Shown: one piece after another, positions 27,063 to 36,336 of the stretch | Numbering within the stretch: the first letter of the stretch is position 1 | How the letters are laid out: the number at the start of each line of letters is the position of its first letter | Origin: Litorivicinus lipolyticus | Lineage (GTDB): Bacteria > Pseudomonadota > Gammaproteobacteria > Pseudomonadales > Litorivicinaceae | DNA: 64,000 nucleotides | Direction: 5' to 3' | Assembly: GCF_009650135.1 (NCBI RefSeq) | Contig: NZ_CP045871.1 | Location: 372,001-436,000 of the forward strand | The notes under the pieces: generated by a model | What the model saw: only the letters and a program-made list of their open reading frames with translations | The model's database searches: none | What the model was told of the DNA's origin: nothing | Translations under genes and position numbers: made by a program

Positions 27063-28997
27063 ATGCGATGGCTCTTACTGATTGCTGCGGTTGTCCTTAG
27101 CACAACCGTTCGCGCCACTACCTTGCCCGCCGGCACCGTGCCGGCGTTGGTGTCTGAATCTGGCCAGTTAACGGCCGGCCAAACGCATTGGGTCGGTTTG
27201 CACCTGCGCTTACAGCCAGGCTGGCACACCTATTGGCGCAACGCTGGGGCGTCTGGTGCGCCCGCGCAGATCGATTGGGCGCTGCCGCCGAGTTGGATTG
27301 TCGGATCGACTCGCTGGCCGACCCCCGAGGCCAAAGTGTTTGCCGGGCTCAACGTATTTGGTTACGAATCCGAGGTGCTGTTGATGGCCCCGATTCAGGT
27401 CCCGTGGGACTACCAGGGCGCGTCGGTGACGGTATCGGCTGACGCTAACTGGCTGACCTGTCGTGACATCTGTGTGCCTGAATCCGCCACCCTTAGCTTG
27501 ACCTTGGGGCCGGACGGTATTGGCCAGCCCCGCCTGTTTGCCCAGACCCGTGCCGCGCTGCCGGCCAGTGAGCCGCTGGACGCCGTGTGGGATGCCCGCG
27601 GACGGCTCGCGGTCAGCCTGCCGGCGGGTATCCCGTCGGGTTCGCGCTGGCAGCTATTCCCCTACAGCAACGACGTTATCGCCGCGGCGGATTTCGCCCC
27701 GGTTGCCGCCGTGGGTCAGCGCGCGGTGTTTTCGGCGTCGCCGGGCGATGTCCGTCCGCGGGCCTTGGTGGTCCACCAGGCCAGCGGCCAAAGTTGGCCG
27801 TTAGCGGTCAGCGCAGGCGCGGTCCAGCCCGCGCAGTCGCCGTGGCTGCAAATGTTGCTGTTTGCGCTGGTCGGTGGGGTGTTGCTGAATTTGATGCCCT
27901 GTGTGTTTCCAATTTTGTCGATCAAGGCGCTGGGCTTGGCTCAAAGCGCGGGCTTGTCACGCTCTGAACGCCTGACCAAAGGCCTGGTGTTTACCCTGGG
28001 CGTGCTGGTCAGTTTCGTAGTGTTGGCGGCGGGGTTGCTGAGCCTTCGTCAACTCGGCCTGAAAGTCGGTTGGGGTTTTCAGCTGCAATCGCCGTGGTTC
28101 GTCGGTGCGATGGCGCTGGTGATGCTTGCAGTCACCGCAGCGCTGGCGGGTGTGATCGAGTTGCGCGGATCGTGGGCCGGTGTTGGACAGGGGTTGACCC
28201 AATCTGCGGGCTGGCGTGGCGATTTTTTCACCGGGGTACTGGCGGTCGTGGTGTCCAGCCCCTGTACGGCGCCGCTGATGGGGCCGGCCATGGGCTTTGC
28301 ACTGGCCAGCGGCACCGGCATGACCTTGGCGACCTTTGTCGCGCTTGGACTGGGGTTGGCTTTGCCGATGCTGTTGCTTCACCTAAGTCCGGCGCTGGCC
28401 CGCGCGTTGCCGCGACCGGGTCCTTGGATGCTGCGGTTTAAACAGTTCTTGGCGTTCCCAATGGGGCTGACCGGGCTGTGGCTAGTATGGATTTTGGGGC
28501 GTCAAATTGGCGTTGGCTTTGACTTCCGCTGGGCTTTGGGCGTGGTGGTGGTGGCGCTGATCGTCTGGGTGTGGCGCATTGCCGAGGCGCCACGTTTGGC
28601 GGTGGGCTTGGTGTTGGCTGCACTGATCTGGGCTGGCTTTGGCATCCAGGGCGCGCTGCAACCGCGCCTACAATGGGCCCCATATTCGGCGCAAAGCCTG
28701 GCCGATCATCGCGCTGGCGGGCGTACGGTCCTGACTAACATGACGGCGGACTGGTGCATTTCGTGCTTGGCCAATGAGCAGTTGGTATTTAGCCATCCAT
28801 CGTTAGCGGGCTTGGATGTCAGTTGGCTCAAAGGCGACTGGACTGATTACGACCCGACTATTACGGCGTATCTTGACAGCTACGGGCGCATCGGCGTGCC
28901 ACTGTACGTGGTCTATCGGCCCGCTGCTATGCCGCAAGTACTGGGCCAGGTGCTAACGCTGGATGGGCTTACCGAGGCGCTGTCAGCTGAGCCTTGA
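27063..28997 (+). CDS. DsbD/ScsB-type membrane thiol:disulfide interchange protein
   Basis: Carries reducing power from cytoplasmic thioredoxin to periplasmic proteins. 644 residues from ATG 27063: signal peptide (MRWLLLIAAVVLSTTVRA), an N-terminal periplasmic domain with WLTCRDICVPE, eight or so membrane helices including LMPCVFPILSIKALGL and SSPCTAPLMGPAMG with the two transmembrane cysteines, and a C-terminal thioredoxin domain with CISC near residue 564. The 3' end overlaps the convergent TlpA-like gene by 29 bp. Confidence 0.88.
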   Translation: MRWLLLIAAVVLSTTVRATTLPAGTVPALVSESGQLTAGQTHWVGLHLRLQPGWHTYWRNAGASGAPAQIDWALPPSWIVGSTRWPTPEAKVFAGLNVFGYESEVLLMAPIQVPWDYQGASVTVSADANWLTCRDICVPESATLSLTLGPDGIGQPRLFAQTRAALPASEPLDAVWDARGRLAVSLPAGIPSGSRWQLFPYSNDVIAAADFAPVAAVGQRAVFSASPGDVRPRALVVHQASGQSWPLAVSAGAVQPAQSPWLQMLLFALVGGVLLNLMPCVFPILSIKALGLAQSAGLSRSERLTKGLVFTLGVLVSFVVLAAGLLSLRQLGLKVGWGFQLQSPWFVGAMALVMLAVTAALAGVIELRGSWAGVGQGLTQSAGWRGDFFTGVLAVVVSSPCTAPLMGPAMGFALASGTGMTLATFVALGLGLALPMLLLHLSPALARALPRPGPWMLRFKQFLAFPMGLTGLWLVWILGRQIGVGFDFRWALGVVVVALIVWVWRIAEAPRLAVGLVLAALIWAGFGIQGALQPRLQWAPYSAQSLADHRAGGRTVLTNMTADWCISCLANEQLVFSHPSLAGLDVSWLKGDWTDYDPTITAYLDSYGRIGVPLYVVYRPAAMPQVLGQVLTLDGLTEALSAEP

Positions 28998-29493
28998 TCC
29001 AGGCTTGCTCGCCGGGATCGGCCCAATTGCGCACGCCGTCCGCACGTGCAATTAATTGGCCGTCGCGGATTAAAAACGTGCTGGGCAAGCCACGCAACGC
29101 CAGTGCCCGCATTTCGGCAAACCCGACGCCCACGGTGATTTGGTCCCGGCGCCATTGAATGGCGGGGTTGTCGGCGGCAAACCGTTCAATTTGTTCGACG
29201 CTTTCGCCGACATTGACCAGCCACAGCGACCCCGCGCTGCCCAATGACTGTTCCAGCGCCAATAGGTCAGGCAGCTCTTTGACGCAGGGGGCGCACCAGG
29301 TCGCCCAGAAATTGATCACCCCGGTGCTGGGTTGCGGGGACTGCTGTGGGTCGCTGAGGCGTTGCCCAAGCGCGCCGGGGGCGAGGGCTTGTTGTTCAGG
29401 CTTTGTCCATTCCGAGGCCGCAACAGAGGGACCTATTGCCGCCAAAATCCAAAACAAAAGCTTCACACGCGTCGCGTTTTTGGGCCATTTCAC
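28969..29493 (-). CDS. TlpA-like periplasmic thioredoxin
   Basis: Exported thioredoxin-fold reductase. GTG 29493 is chosen because AGGAAAC lies about 9 bp upstream and gives a positively charged signal peptide (KWPKNATRVKLLFWILAAIG); 174 residues. The redox site is WCAPC in FWATWCAPCVKELPDL; cis-Pro is in LRGLPSTFLI. Its convergent overlap with the DsbD-type gene suggests that the two act together, the membrane protein reducing this one. Confidence 0.82.
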   Translation of the reverse strand: MKWPKNATRVKLLFWILAAIGPSVAASEWTKPEQQALAPGALGQRLSDPQQSPQPSTGVINFWATWCAPCVKELPDLLALEQSLGSAGSLWLVNVGESVEQIERFAADNPAIQWRRDQITVGVGFAEMRALALRGLPSTFLIRDGQLIARADGVRNWADPGEQAWIKAQLTAPR

Positions 29494-29554
29494 TATCTTG
29501 TTTCCTATAAATGCTCTAGCGTCGCCTAACTTAATACGATTCAGGCCGACTGTA

Positions 29555-30358
29555 ATGATTCTTGAACGAATCCAGGCGCAAGCACCGGGGCTCAGCAAAT
29601 CAGAGCGGCGTGTGGCGGACGTCTTTTTGAACGAACCGCACGCGGCTATTCACCTGTCAATCGCTAAAATGGCCATCCAAGCCGGTGTTAGTCAACCCAC
29701 AGTAAACCGTTTTTGCCGGCGGGTGGGGTGTCTCGGTTACCCGGACCTAAAACTAAAATTGGCCCAAGAGCTCTCGTCCTCGCAGGACTATAGGCTGCGC
29801 GACATACATGAAGATTTAACTGGCGTCGCGATTTTCGAGCGGATGTTTGAATCCCACCTGGCCTTGGTCCAAGACGCCCACCGCCGTGTCCGTGAATGGC
29901 CAATCCGCACCTTGGTTGATTGGCTTTTCATGGCCCAGCGGGTGTTTGTATTGGCTGGGAAAAACGAGCACGCCGCGGCCCTTCGTCTGGTCGAAGCCTT
30001 TCGTCATCAGGGCATTCAGGCCAGCCTGTCGTTGCCGACGCCGCGTGAGCCGCTGGGTGCCAGTGACATAGTGCTCGCTCTGGATTTGACCGGTACCAGC
30101 GCGGCTAATACTGCGCTTGAACCGTATCGGGTGCGCGGTGCCCGTTTGGTCGCGGTGGCGCCGGAGTCACTGCCGCTGGCGGCCAATGCCGACATGACGG
30201 TGGCGCTGGTGAATGCGCCGGTCGTGCACGACGCGGATTATTGGATTACGCAGTCGTTGCTGACGTTATTCGCTGATTCGTTGATAATGGCGGCCAGCGC
30301 GCGCTCGGATCGGTCCTCGATCGGCTCGGCGACGTCGCTTTATCTTAATCGCGCCTGA
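29555..30358 (+). CDS. RpiR-family transcriptional regulator, HexR-like
   Basis: 267 residues: N-terminal RpiR helix-turn-helix (SKSERRVADVFLNEP...IAKMAIQAGVSQPTVNRFCRRVG, about 12-60) and a C-terminal SIS sugar-phosphate domain (about 115-255). The longer frame running 5' through the TlpA-like gene is not used; ATG 29555 fits the family start. Members such as HexR sense KDPG and control pyk, zwf and edd; a HexR-like site lies before pyk in this window. The SIS ligand residues are not decisive, so the name is tentative. Confidence 0.82.
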   Translation: MILERIQAQAPGLSKSERRVADVFLNEPHAAIHLSIAKMAIQAGVSQPTVNRFCRRVGCLGYPDLKLKLAQELSSSQDYRLRDIHEDLTGVAIFERMFESHLALVQDAHRRVREWPIRTLVDWLFMAQRVFVLAGKNEHAAALRLVEAFRHQGIQASLSLPTPREPLGASDIVLALDLTGTSAANTALEPYRVRGARLVAVAPESLPLAANADMTVALVNAPVVHDADYWITQSLLTLFADSLIMAASARSDRSSIGSATSLYLNRA

Positions 30359-30387
30359 CGCCATGTCTTGGCGCCCTGGAGGTGCTC

Positions 30388-31746
30388 TTGGCTAAGGCCA
30401 AAACCCTGTTTACCTGTTCCGGCTGCCGCGCCAGTTACCCGCGCTGGCAGGGTCAGTGTTCGACCTGTGGAGAGTGGAATCTGGTGTCCGAAGCGGCCGC
30501 TCCACTACTGTCAAAGTCAGCCACGTCCTGGACCGGGTCGGCACCGGCACGGATGAAGCTGTCGGACGTCAAAACCGCAGATATCGCACGCATTCAAACC
30601 CGCTCACATGAACTTAACCGCGTCCTGGGTGGCGGCTTTGTGCCAGGTTCAGTGGTGTTGCTGGGCGGGCACCCCGGGGCCGGCAAATCAACTCTGTTGC
30701 TACAAGTCACCAGTGCGCTGGCGGCCGAGCGCCCGGTGCTGTACGTCAGTGGCGAAGAGTCGCTGGAGCAAATTGCCGTGCGCGCTCAGCGTCTGGGGCT
30801 GGATCCGGCGCACCTGGAGCTGATGAGCGAAACCCGGGTCGAGGGCATTTTGGCGGCGGCCGAGGACATGCAACCGGCAGTGATTGTGGTCGATTCGATT
30901 CAGGTCACTCGGGTTGCCGAGTTAACCGCCACGCCCGGTAGCGTCACCCAGGTGCGCGAGTCGGCGGCGTTGCTGACCCGACACGCCAAGCAAACCGGAC
31001 AGGTGGTGCTGATGATTGGCCATGTCACCAAAGACGGCAATTTGGCGGGGCCTAAAGTGCTTGAGCATATGATCGATGCGTCGTTGCTGCTGGACGGTGA
31101 TGCGGACGGCCGTTACCGCACCTTGCGGGCGGTCAAGAACCGCTTTGGTACGGTCAACGAGTTGGGCATTTTTGCCATGACCGACAAAGGGTTGCGCGAA
31201 ATTCGCGAGCCCTCGGCCATTTTTCTGGACCGCCCCGACGAGCCCTCTCCCGGCAGCGCCGTGTCGGTCACGCGCGAGGGCACGCGCCCGCTTTTGATCG
31301 AGATTCAAGCTTTGGTCGACACCGCGCATGGACCGCCGCGGCGGTTGGCGGTTGGCCTGGACCAGGCCCGTCTGGGGATGCTGTTGGCGATTTTGCACCG
31401 CCACGGCAATGTTCTGATCGGTGATCAAGACGTATTCGCCAACGTCGTCGGCGGTGTCCGGCTGACCGAAACCGGTGCGGACTTGGCCTTGGTGCTGGCC
31501 TTGGTCAGCAGTTTTCGCTCGATCGCGCTGCCGTCGGATTTGGCGATGTTTGGCGAGCTCGGGCTGGGCGGTGAAGTTCGCCCCGTGCCCGGCGGTCAAG
31601 AACGCATCACCGAGGCGGTTAAACACGGATTCAAACGCTTACTGGTGCCGGCCGGTAATGCCCCCAAGAAAGCCCCTGCGGGGGCTGATATTGTGCCGGT
31701 GCGCACCCTCAGCCAAGCGCTTGATGCGTTGGCCAACTGGAGTTGA
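30388..31746 (+). CDS. radA: DNA repair protein RadA (Sms)
   Basis: RecA-like helicase that drives branch migration in recombination. TTG 30388 with GGAGG 5 bp upstream; GTG 30382 overlaps that site and is less likely. 452 residues: C4 zinc finger CSGC...CSTC at about 9-29, Walker A GGHPGAGKST near 90, the RadA signature VKNRFGTVNELGIF, and a C-terminal Lon-like domain. The next gene, pdxH, starts 1 bp after the stop. Confidence 0.95.
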   Translation: MAKAKTLFTCSGCRASYPRWQGQCSTCGEWNLVSEAAAPLLSKSATSWTGSAPARMKLSDVKTADIARIQTRSHELNRVLGGGFVPGSVVLLGGHPGAGKSTLLLQVTSALAAERPVLYVSGEESLEQIAVRAQRLGLDPAHLELMSETRVEGILAAAEDMQPAVIVVDSIQVTRVAELTATPGSVTQVRESAALLTRHAKQTGQVVLMIGHVTKDGNLAGPKVLEHMIDASLLLDGDADGRYRTLRAVKNRFGTVNELGIFAMTDKGLREIREPSAIFLDRPDEPSPGSAVSVTREGTRPLLIEIQALVDTAHGPPRRLAVGLDQARLGMLLAILHRHGNVLIGDQDVFANVVGGVRLTETGADLALVLALVSSFRSIALPSDLAMFGELGLGGEVRPVPGGQERITEAVKHGFKRLLVPAGNAPKKAPAGADIVPVRTLSQALDALANWS

Positions 31747-31747
31747 T

Positions 31748-32380
31748 ATGAACCGAGAGCTGTCTGACTTGCGTCAGGATTACCGTGCCGGCGAATTGCA
31801 CCGGGACGAACTGTTGGACGATCCGTTGGATCAATTTAACCGCTGGTTTGACCAGGCCAAGGCGCAATGCCGCGAGGCCAACGCGATGACCTTGGCGACG
31901 GTGGCGGATGGGCGACCGCAAGCGCGGGTCGTGCTGCTCAAAGATTTGGATGCCAGTGGCTTTAGCTTTTACACCAATAAAGACAGTGCAAAGGGGGTGG
32001 CGTTGGCGTCGACACCATACGCGGCGTTGGTGTTTTGGTGGGAGGCATTGGAGCGGCAGGTGCGCATCGAAGGGCGCGTCGAGCACGTTCCGGACGCGGC
32101 TGCGGACGCGTATTTCGCGTCACGCCCGCGGACCAGCCAGTTGGGCGCGTGGGCGTCGCAACAATCGCAGGTGTTGGGTAGCGAAACCCAGCTGCAACGC
32201 CAGTTCGATGAAGCGGCCGAGCGCTTCCCCGACCAGATTGAGCGCCCGGCGCACTGGGGGGGATATCGGGTGGTGCCAGAGGTTATTGAATTTTGGCAGG
32301 GTCGCTCGTCACGTTTACATGATCGCTTTGAGTACCGCCGTGCCGGTGGCGGCTGGACGATTGACCGAAAATCCCCTTGA
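31748..32380 (+). CDS. pdxH: Pyridoxamine 5'-phosphate oxidase
   Basis: FMN enzyme forming pyridoxal 5'-phosphate. ATG 31748 gives 210 residues with family segments MTLATVADGRPQARVVLLKD, FYTNKDSAKG, ALVFWWEALERQVRIEG, SRPRTSQLGAWAS QQS and the C-terminal RLHDRFEYRR. The upstream open frame lies within radA and is not used. PLP made here serves the alanine racemase further along. Its stop codon overlaps a heat-shock-type -35 element for the next gene. Confidence 0.95.
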   Translation: MNRELSDLRQDYRAGELHRDELLDDPLDQFNRWFDQAKAQCREANAMTLATVADGRPQARVVLLKDLDASGFSFYTNKDSAKGVALASTPYAALVFWWEALERQVRIEGRVEHVPDAAADAYFASRPRTSQLGAWASQQSQVLGSETQLQRQFDEAAERFPDQIERPAHWGGYRVVPEVIEFWQGRSSRLHDRFEYRRAGGGWTIDRKSP

Positions 32381-32403
32381 AAATGAAATTCGCAGTCCTC
32401 AGG
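32376..32403 (+). promoter_or_regulatory. Possible sigma-32 promoter for the small heat-shock gene
   Basis: CTTGAAA at 32376-32382 is a perfect heat-shock -35 element; 14 nt later CCTCAGGT is only a partial match to CCCCATnT. Placement about 110 bp before the Hsp20 gene is sensible. Confidence 0.45.
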
Positions 32404-32404
32404 T

Positions 32405-32493
32405 AGTCAGTAGGGTGCTCAATGGAGGCCCTATTAATCGCCCGCTCCATGTGAGGGGCAAGACTAATCAATTGCTCAACTGAGGATTGCACC
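32405..32493 (+). promoter_or_regulatory. Probable ROSE-like RNA thermometer in the hsp20 leader
   Basis: The leader can fold into successive hairpins. The last pairs CAAT...CTCA (32469-32478) with TGAG-G-ATTG (32481-32489), hiding the GAGGA ribosome-binding site next to an ATTGCTC segment of the UYGCU type known in ROSE elements of ibp genes. TAGGG/CCCTA upstream forms a further stem. Confidence 0.6.
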
Positions 32494-32949
32494 ATGACAA
32501 TAGACTTTACACCCCTGTACCGTAGCTCCGTCGGTTTCGACCGCCTGGCATCAATGCTCGAAAGCGCGTCGCGTCAGGACGTATCCAGCGGTTATCCGCA
32601 CTACAACATCGAAATCACCGCGGAAAATAGCTACACCATTTCGCTGGCCGTGGCCGGTTTTGATCGGGCGGAACTGAGCCTTGAAACCCATCGTGACGAG
32701 CTGCTGATCAAAGGCAAAAAAGCGCTGGTCGAGGACGGTGATACGCCGCGAAATTTCCTGCATCGCGGTATTGCCCAGCGCAATTTCGAACGCAAATTCC
32801 AGCTGGCCGAGCACGTCCGAGTGACCGGCGCTAACTTGGAGCATGGTATTTTGCATATTGAGTTAGTGCGTGAAGTACCCGAGGCACTAAAGCCGCGCCA
32901 AATTGAAATCGCCGGACCCGGCAATGATCATTTGATTGAATCGAACTAA
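32494..32949 (+). CDS. Small heat-shock protein of the IbpA/Hsp20 family
   Basis: ATP-independent holdase for aggregating proteins. 151 residues starting MTIDFTPLYRSSVGFDRL like IbpA, an alpha-crystallin domain at about 35-125 (YNIEITAENSYTISLAVAGF, LLIKGKK, FLHRGIAQRNFERKFQLAEHV), and a C-terminal tail with the IxI-type RQIEIAG. Leader features suggest both transcriptional and thermometer control. Confidence 0.93.
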   Translation: MTIDFTPLYRSSVGFDRLASMLESASRQDVSSGYPHYNIEITAENSYTISLAVAGFDRAELSLETHRDELLIKGKKALVEDGDTPRNFLHRGIAQRNFERKFQLAEHVRVTGANLEHGILHIELVREVPEALKPRQIEIAGPGNDHLIESN

Positions 32950-32958
32950 CCTCAACAA

Positions 32959-32984
32959 CGTCAGGGCGACCCGTCGCCCTGACG
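32959..32984. terminator. Shared hairpin between convergent hsp20 and isomerase genes
   Basis: CGTCAGGGCGAC-CC-GTCGCCCTGACG is a perfect 12-bp stem. No T-run on either side, but the position between convergent stops suits a bidirectional 3'-end element. Confidence 0.6.
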
Positions 32985-32995
32985 CCTGAACTTGA

Positions 32996-33562
32996 CTAGA
33001 CGTAGTCCGCCAAATCGTCGATTTTTTCCTGTCCCCAGAACAACTGCTCGCCAACCTGATAGAAGGGGCTGCCGAATACGCCCGCGTCGATCGCCGCTTG
33101 GGTCTCATCAGTCAGCAACTGCGCAGCATCCGCCGCGGCGCTGAGCCAGGTTGCATCCATGCCCAGCTGTTCCGAGATCGCCGCTAAGGTGTCGGCGTCG
33201 GCAATGTTTTTGTCTTCGGCCCAGACCGCGCTCAGCAGTGCCCGCGCTAACGCGCCGATGTCCGCGCCTGCGTTTCGCGCAACCAGCATCCACTGGCATG
33301 CCAGCGACGCATCAACCGGGAAAAACGCCGGCTTCAGATTGACCGGCAGCCCTGACTTTTTGGCTAAACGCTCGATTTCCTGAAGGCGATACGCTTGGCG
33401 CTGGGGGCTGCGCTGGGGTACCGGCACTCCACCAGTCGCAGCGAATACCGCGGGTATGTTAAAAGGGCGGTAGTTAATCGTCAGCCCGGTCTTTTCTAAG
33501 CGGTCGCCTGCAAAGTAGGTGAAGGGTGAAATCGGCGAAAACCAGTAGTCAACTTGTGCCAT
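32996..33562 (-). CDS. DsbA-fold 2-hydroxychromene-2-carboxylate isomerase-like protein
   Basis: 188 residues from ATG 33562 (MAQVDYWFSPISPFTYFAGDRL). The SPFTYFA start, RPFNIPAVFAATGG middle and GVFGSPFYQVGEQLFWGQ end are typical of the HCCA isomerase/kappa glutathione transferase family, which uses glutathione. The longer open frame upstream lacks a ribosome-binding site. No aromatic degradation genes are nearby, so the natural substrate is unknown. Confidence 0.85.
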   Translation of the reverse strand: MAQVDYWFSPISPFTYFAGDRLEKTGLTINYRPFNIPAVFAATGGVPVPQRSPQRQAYRLQEIERLAKKSGLPVNLKPAFFPVDASLACQWMLVARNAGADIGALARALLSAVWAEDKNIADADTLAAISEQLGMDATWLSAAADAAQLLTDETQAAIDAGVFGSPFYQVGEQLFWGQEKIDDLADYV

Positions 33563-33666
33563 TGGGCGTAATCCTGAGTCGGCGAATGAATGCGCCAGAG
33601 TCTGACACCTCGGCTGGCCGATGGCGAGCTGTAACCCCCTCGAATGATCAATAAGGATGGCCGGTT

Positions 33667-34437
33667 TTGGCTGCGCTAGAAATACACTGGATCGGCCTGC
33701 TGCTGGCCATTTTCGTGGGCTCCTATGTCCAGACCCTGAGCGGCTTTGCACTGGGAATGTTGGTGATGGGGTTTGCGACCGGCTTTGGCTTGGCGCCGAT
33801 CGCGTTTACCGCAATGTTGGTCAGTGCCTCGGCCTTTCTTAATTCTGCGCTGGGCTTGCAGCGTCATTGGCGGCAAATCCCGTGGCGCAGCGCGCTATGG
33901 CTGTTAGCACTGCAAAGCCCAATGATGGTCGCCGGTGTTTATGCGCTGAATGTGCTGTCGGGTGATTCGGTTGCCTGGCTCGAAATACTGATGGGCACCA
34001 TCTTCATGCTGACCGCGGCGACTTCGGTGATGACGCCGCCGCGCAACGCACGCACCAGTGGCCCCGGGGTGATGGCGCTGACCGGCGCCTTGTCGGGTTT
34101 CTTGGGCGGGCTGTTTAGCACCGGTGGGCCGCCTTTGGTCTTTACCCTGTATCGCCAGCCCTGGTCGCTGCCGGTGGTGCGCGCCTGTTTGTTTTTGATG
34201 TTCAGCGTCAGCTCCATCGTGCGCCTAGCGGTAGTGGGAGTTAACGGTGATTGGTCGGTTGAGCTGGGTTACGCCATTGCCATTGCGTTGCCGGCCATCG
34301 CCGCGGGTGCGTTCGCCGCCCGCCGGTGGTCGCCCGCATTGAGCGACACAAACTTTCGCCGCGCAGCCTATGCGCTATTGTCGGCGCTGGGCCTTTGGCT
34401 AGTGGTCTCGGGTATTGGTTTGCTTCGTGCGATTTGA
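33667..34437 (+). CDS. TauE/SafE-family membrane permease
   Basis: 256 residues with about eight membrane helices and the family's two-fold repeat (VGSYVQTLSGFALGM in the first half, LSGFLGGLFSTGGPPLV in the second). TTG 33667 with AAGGA 10 bp upstream. Family members export sulfite, sulfoacetate or other organosulfonates; nothing in the neighbourhood fixes the substrate. Confidence 0.85.
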   Translation: MAALEIHWIGLLLAIFVGSYVQTLSGFALGMLVMGFATGFGLAPIAFTAMLVSASAFLNSALGLQRHWRQIPWRSALWLLALQSPMMVAGVYALNVLSGDSVAWLEILMGTIFMLTAATSVMTPPRNARTSGPGVMALTGALSGFLGGLFSTGGPPLVFTLYRQPWSLPVVRACLFLMFSVSSIVRLAVVGVNGDWSVELGYAIAIALPAIAAGAFAARRWSPALSDTNFRRAAYALLSALGLWLVVSGIGLLRAI

Positions 34438-34500
34438 TTGTGTACTAATAGGTTGCGACTTTAGTCGCGGTGCCAGGCTGGCGACATAGGGGCGGTAAGC

Positions 34501-34875
34501 ATGACAATAAAAACAAATGCAGGACGTTATGGGCTGATCGTGCACTGCATTGCGGTGATGATTAGTTACGGTTTGCTGCGTGAAACGCAGGCTTTTGCAT
34601 TCGCGTGGGCCGCGGCCGCGTTGGCCGGCAGTGCCCTGGGTTGGTTCGTCAGCTCGGGCGAATGGCGCGCCTTGGGCGGTGACCTGGTGGCGGCGCTGGT
34701 TGGCATCGTATGTCTGTTGTTTGGTGTGCTGCTGCCACTGATTGCGCTGAACAAACTGGCCGAGCCGGAGCTGATGGTCGCGGCCGCATTGGGTGTGCCG
34801 GTGGGTGTGTGGTTGGCACTGTGGGTGGCGCGGCGTCGTTCGCCGGCGACTGACTCGTCGATGCGCTCGGTCTGA
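34501..34875 (+). CDS. Small membrane protein, unknown
   Basis: 124 residues with four predicted membrane helices (about 8-25, 30-50, 62-82, 90-110) and a basic C-terminus. ATG 34501. It lies between the TauE-type permease and dnaB on the same strand. No motif recognised; could be a DUF-type inner membrane protein. Confidence 0.6.
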   Translation: MTIKTNAGRYGLIVHCIAVMISYGLLRETQAFAFAWAAAALAGSALGWFVSSGEWRALGGDLVAALVGIVCLLFGVLLPLIALNKLAEPELMVAAALGVPVGVWLALWVARRRSPATDSSMRSV

Positions 34876-34950
34876 GCGATTAAAGGTCTGGTGTTCAACG
34901 AGGCCGATCATTAACCTGCGTGCTGCAGCTCAGCATCTAGGACGTTCGCC

Positions 34951-36336
34951 TTGGCCCAACTCGACAACGATATTGAATCCATTAAAACACCGCCGCACTC
35001 GCTTGAAGCCGAGCGCGCCGTCTTAGGCGGCTTGTTGCTTGAACCCCGTGTTTGGGAAGACGTCAGCACGATTGTGGTGGCCGAGGATTTTTACACCCAA
35101 GCGCACCGCCTTATTTTTGATGCCATTGTCGACTTGACGCGCTACGACCAGCCGTTGGATGCGGTGACCTTAGTGGAAACGCTCAAGCGTCACGATACGC
35201 TGGCCGACTCGGGCGGCGCGGCGTACATCATGGAAATGGTCGAAGAGACCCCGGGTGCGAGTAACGTCAAGGCCTACGCGCAAATCGTTCAAGAGCGCTC
35301 GGTACTGCGCAATATGATTGCCACGGCGCGCAACATTGCCGACTCGGCCTACCGGCCACAGGGCCGCCTGGCTACTCAGATCTTGGAAGAAGCCGAGCAA
35401 CAGATCCTGCAAATCGCCGAAAACCGGCCCGGTGTTGGCGAGGCCGTCAACGTTGACCGTATTTTGGAATCAGCGATCGCCAAGGTCGAAGAGCTGTTTA
35501 AAACCGAGGGCACCATTACCGGTGTCAGTACCGGCTTTAAAGACCTGGATGAAAAGACCGCAGGCATGCAGAAGTCCGATCTGGTGATCGTCGCGGGTCG
35601 TCCGTCCATGGGCAAAACCACCTTCGCGATGAACCTGGTCGAGGCCGCCTTTATGCGTGACGTACCGGCGGTCGTGTTCAGCATGGAAATGCCATCCGAG
35701 GCCATCGTGATGCGTCTGATGGCATCGTTGGGTCGTATCAACCAGGGCAAGTTGCGAACGGGTGACTTGCAGCCGGAAGATTGGGATCGACTGACCACCG
35801 CGGTCCGTTTGATGCAGGGCAAGCCGCTGTATATCGACGACACGCCGGCACTAACACCGACCGACATGCGCTCGCGCGCGCGTCGTGTTGATCGCCAGGT
35901 TCGGCAAAAATTCGGTCGCGGCGTTGGCATGGTCATGGTCGACTACCTGCAATTAATGCGAGTCGCCGGCGGCGGCGAAAATCGAGCCACGGAAATTTCT
36001 GAAATTTCGCGGTCGTTGAAGGCGCTGGCTAAAGAATTGGAGTGCCCGGTGATTGCGCTGTCCCAGCTCAACCGATCGTTGGAGCAACGCCCGAACAAGC
36101 GGCCGGTGATGTCTGATTTGAGGGAGTCTGGTGCGATCGAACAAGACGCAGACATCATTATGTTTATTTACCGCGATGAGGTGTACAACGAAAACACCGA
36201 GGACAAAGGCGTCGCCGAAATCATCATTGGTAAACAGCGCCAAGGATCGATCGGTACCGTGCGCCTAGCGTTCATCGGTAAATACACCCGTTTTGATGAC
36301 CTGGCCCAGGGCAACTATGAGGACTACCACGCCTAA
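34951..36336 (+). CDS. dnaB: Replicative DNA helicase DnaB
   Basis: Hexameric 5'-3' helicase of the replisome. 461 residues: N-terminal domain (about 1-115: [18 protein letters not shown]), linker, and RecA-like domain with Walker [13 protein letters not shown], Walker [11 protein letters not shown], and [13 protein letters not shown] start with AGGA 9 bp upstream. Its TAA overlaps the alr ATG. No intein. Confidence 0.97.
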   Translation: MAQLDNDIESIKTPPHSLEAERAVLGGLLLEPRVWEDVSTIVVAEDFYTQAHRLIFDAIVDLTRYDQPLDAVTLVETLKRHDTLADSGGAAYIMEMVEETPGASNVKAYAQIVQERSVLRNMIATARNIADSAYRPQGRLATQILEEAEQQILQIAENRPGVGEAVNVDRILESAIAKVEELFKTEGTITGVSTGFKDLDEKTAGMQKSDLVIVAGRPSMGKTTFAMNLVEAAFMRDVPAVVFSMEMPSEAIVMRLMASLGRINQGKLRTGDLQPEDWDRLTTAVRLMQGKPLYIDDTPALTPTDMRSRARRVDRQVRQKFGRGVGMVMVDYLQLMRVAGGGENRATEISEISRSLKALAKELECPVIALSQLNRSLEQRPNKRPVMSDLRESGAIEQDADIIMFIYRDEVYNENTEDKGVAEIIIGKQRQGSIGTVRLAFIGKYTRFDDLAQGNYEDYHA

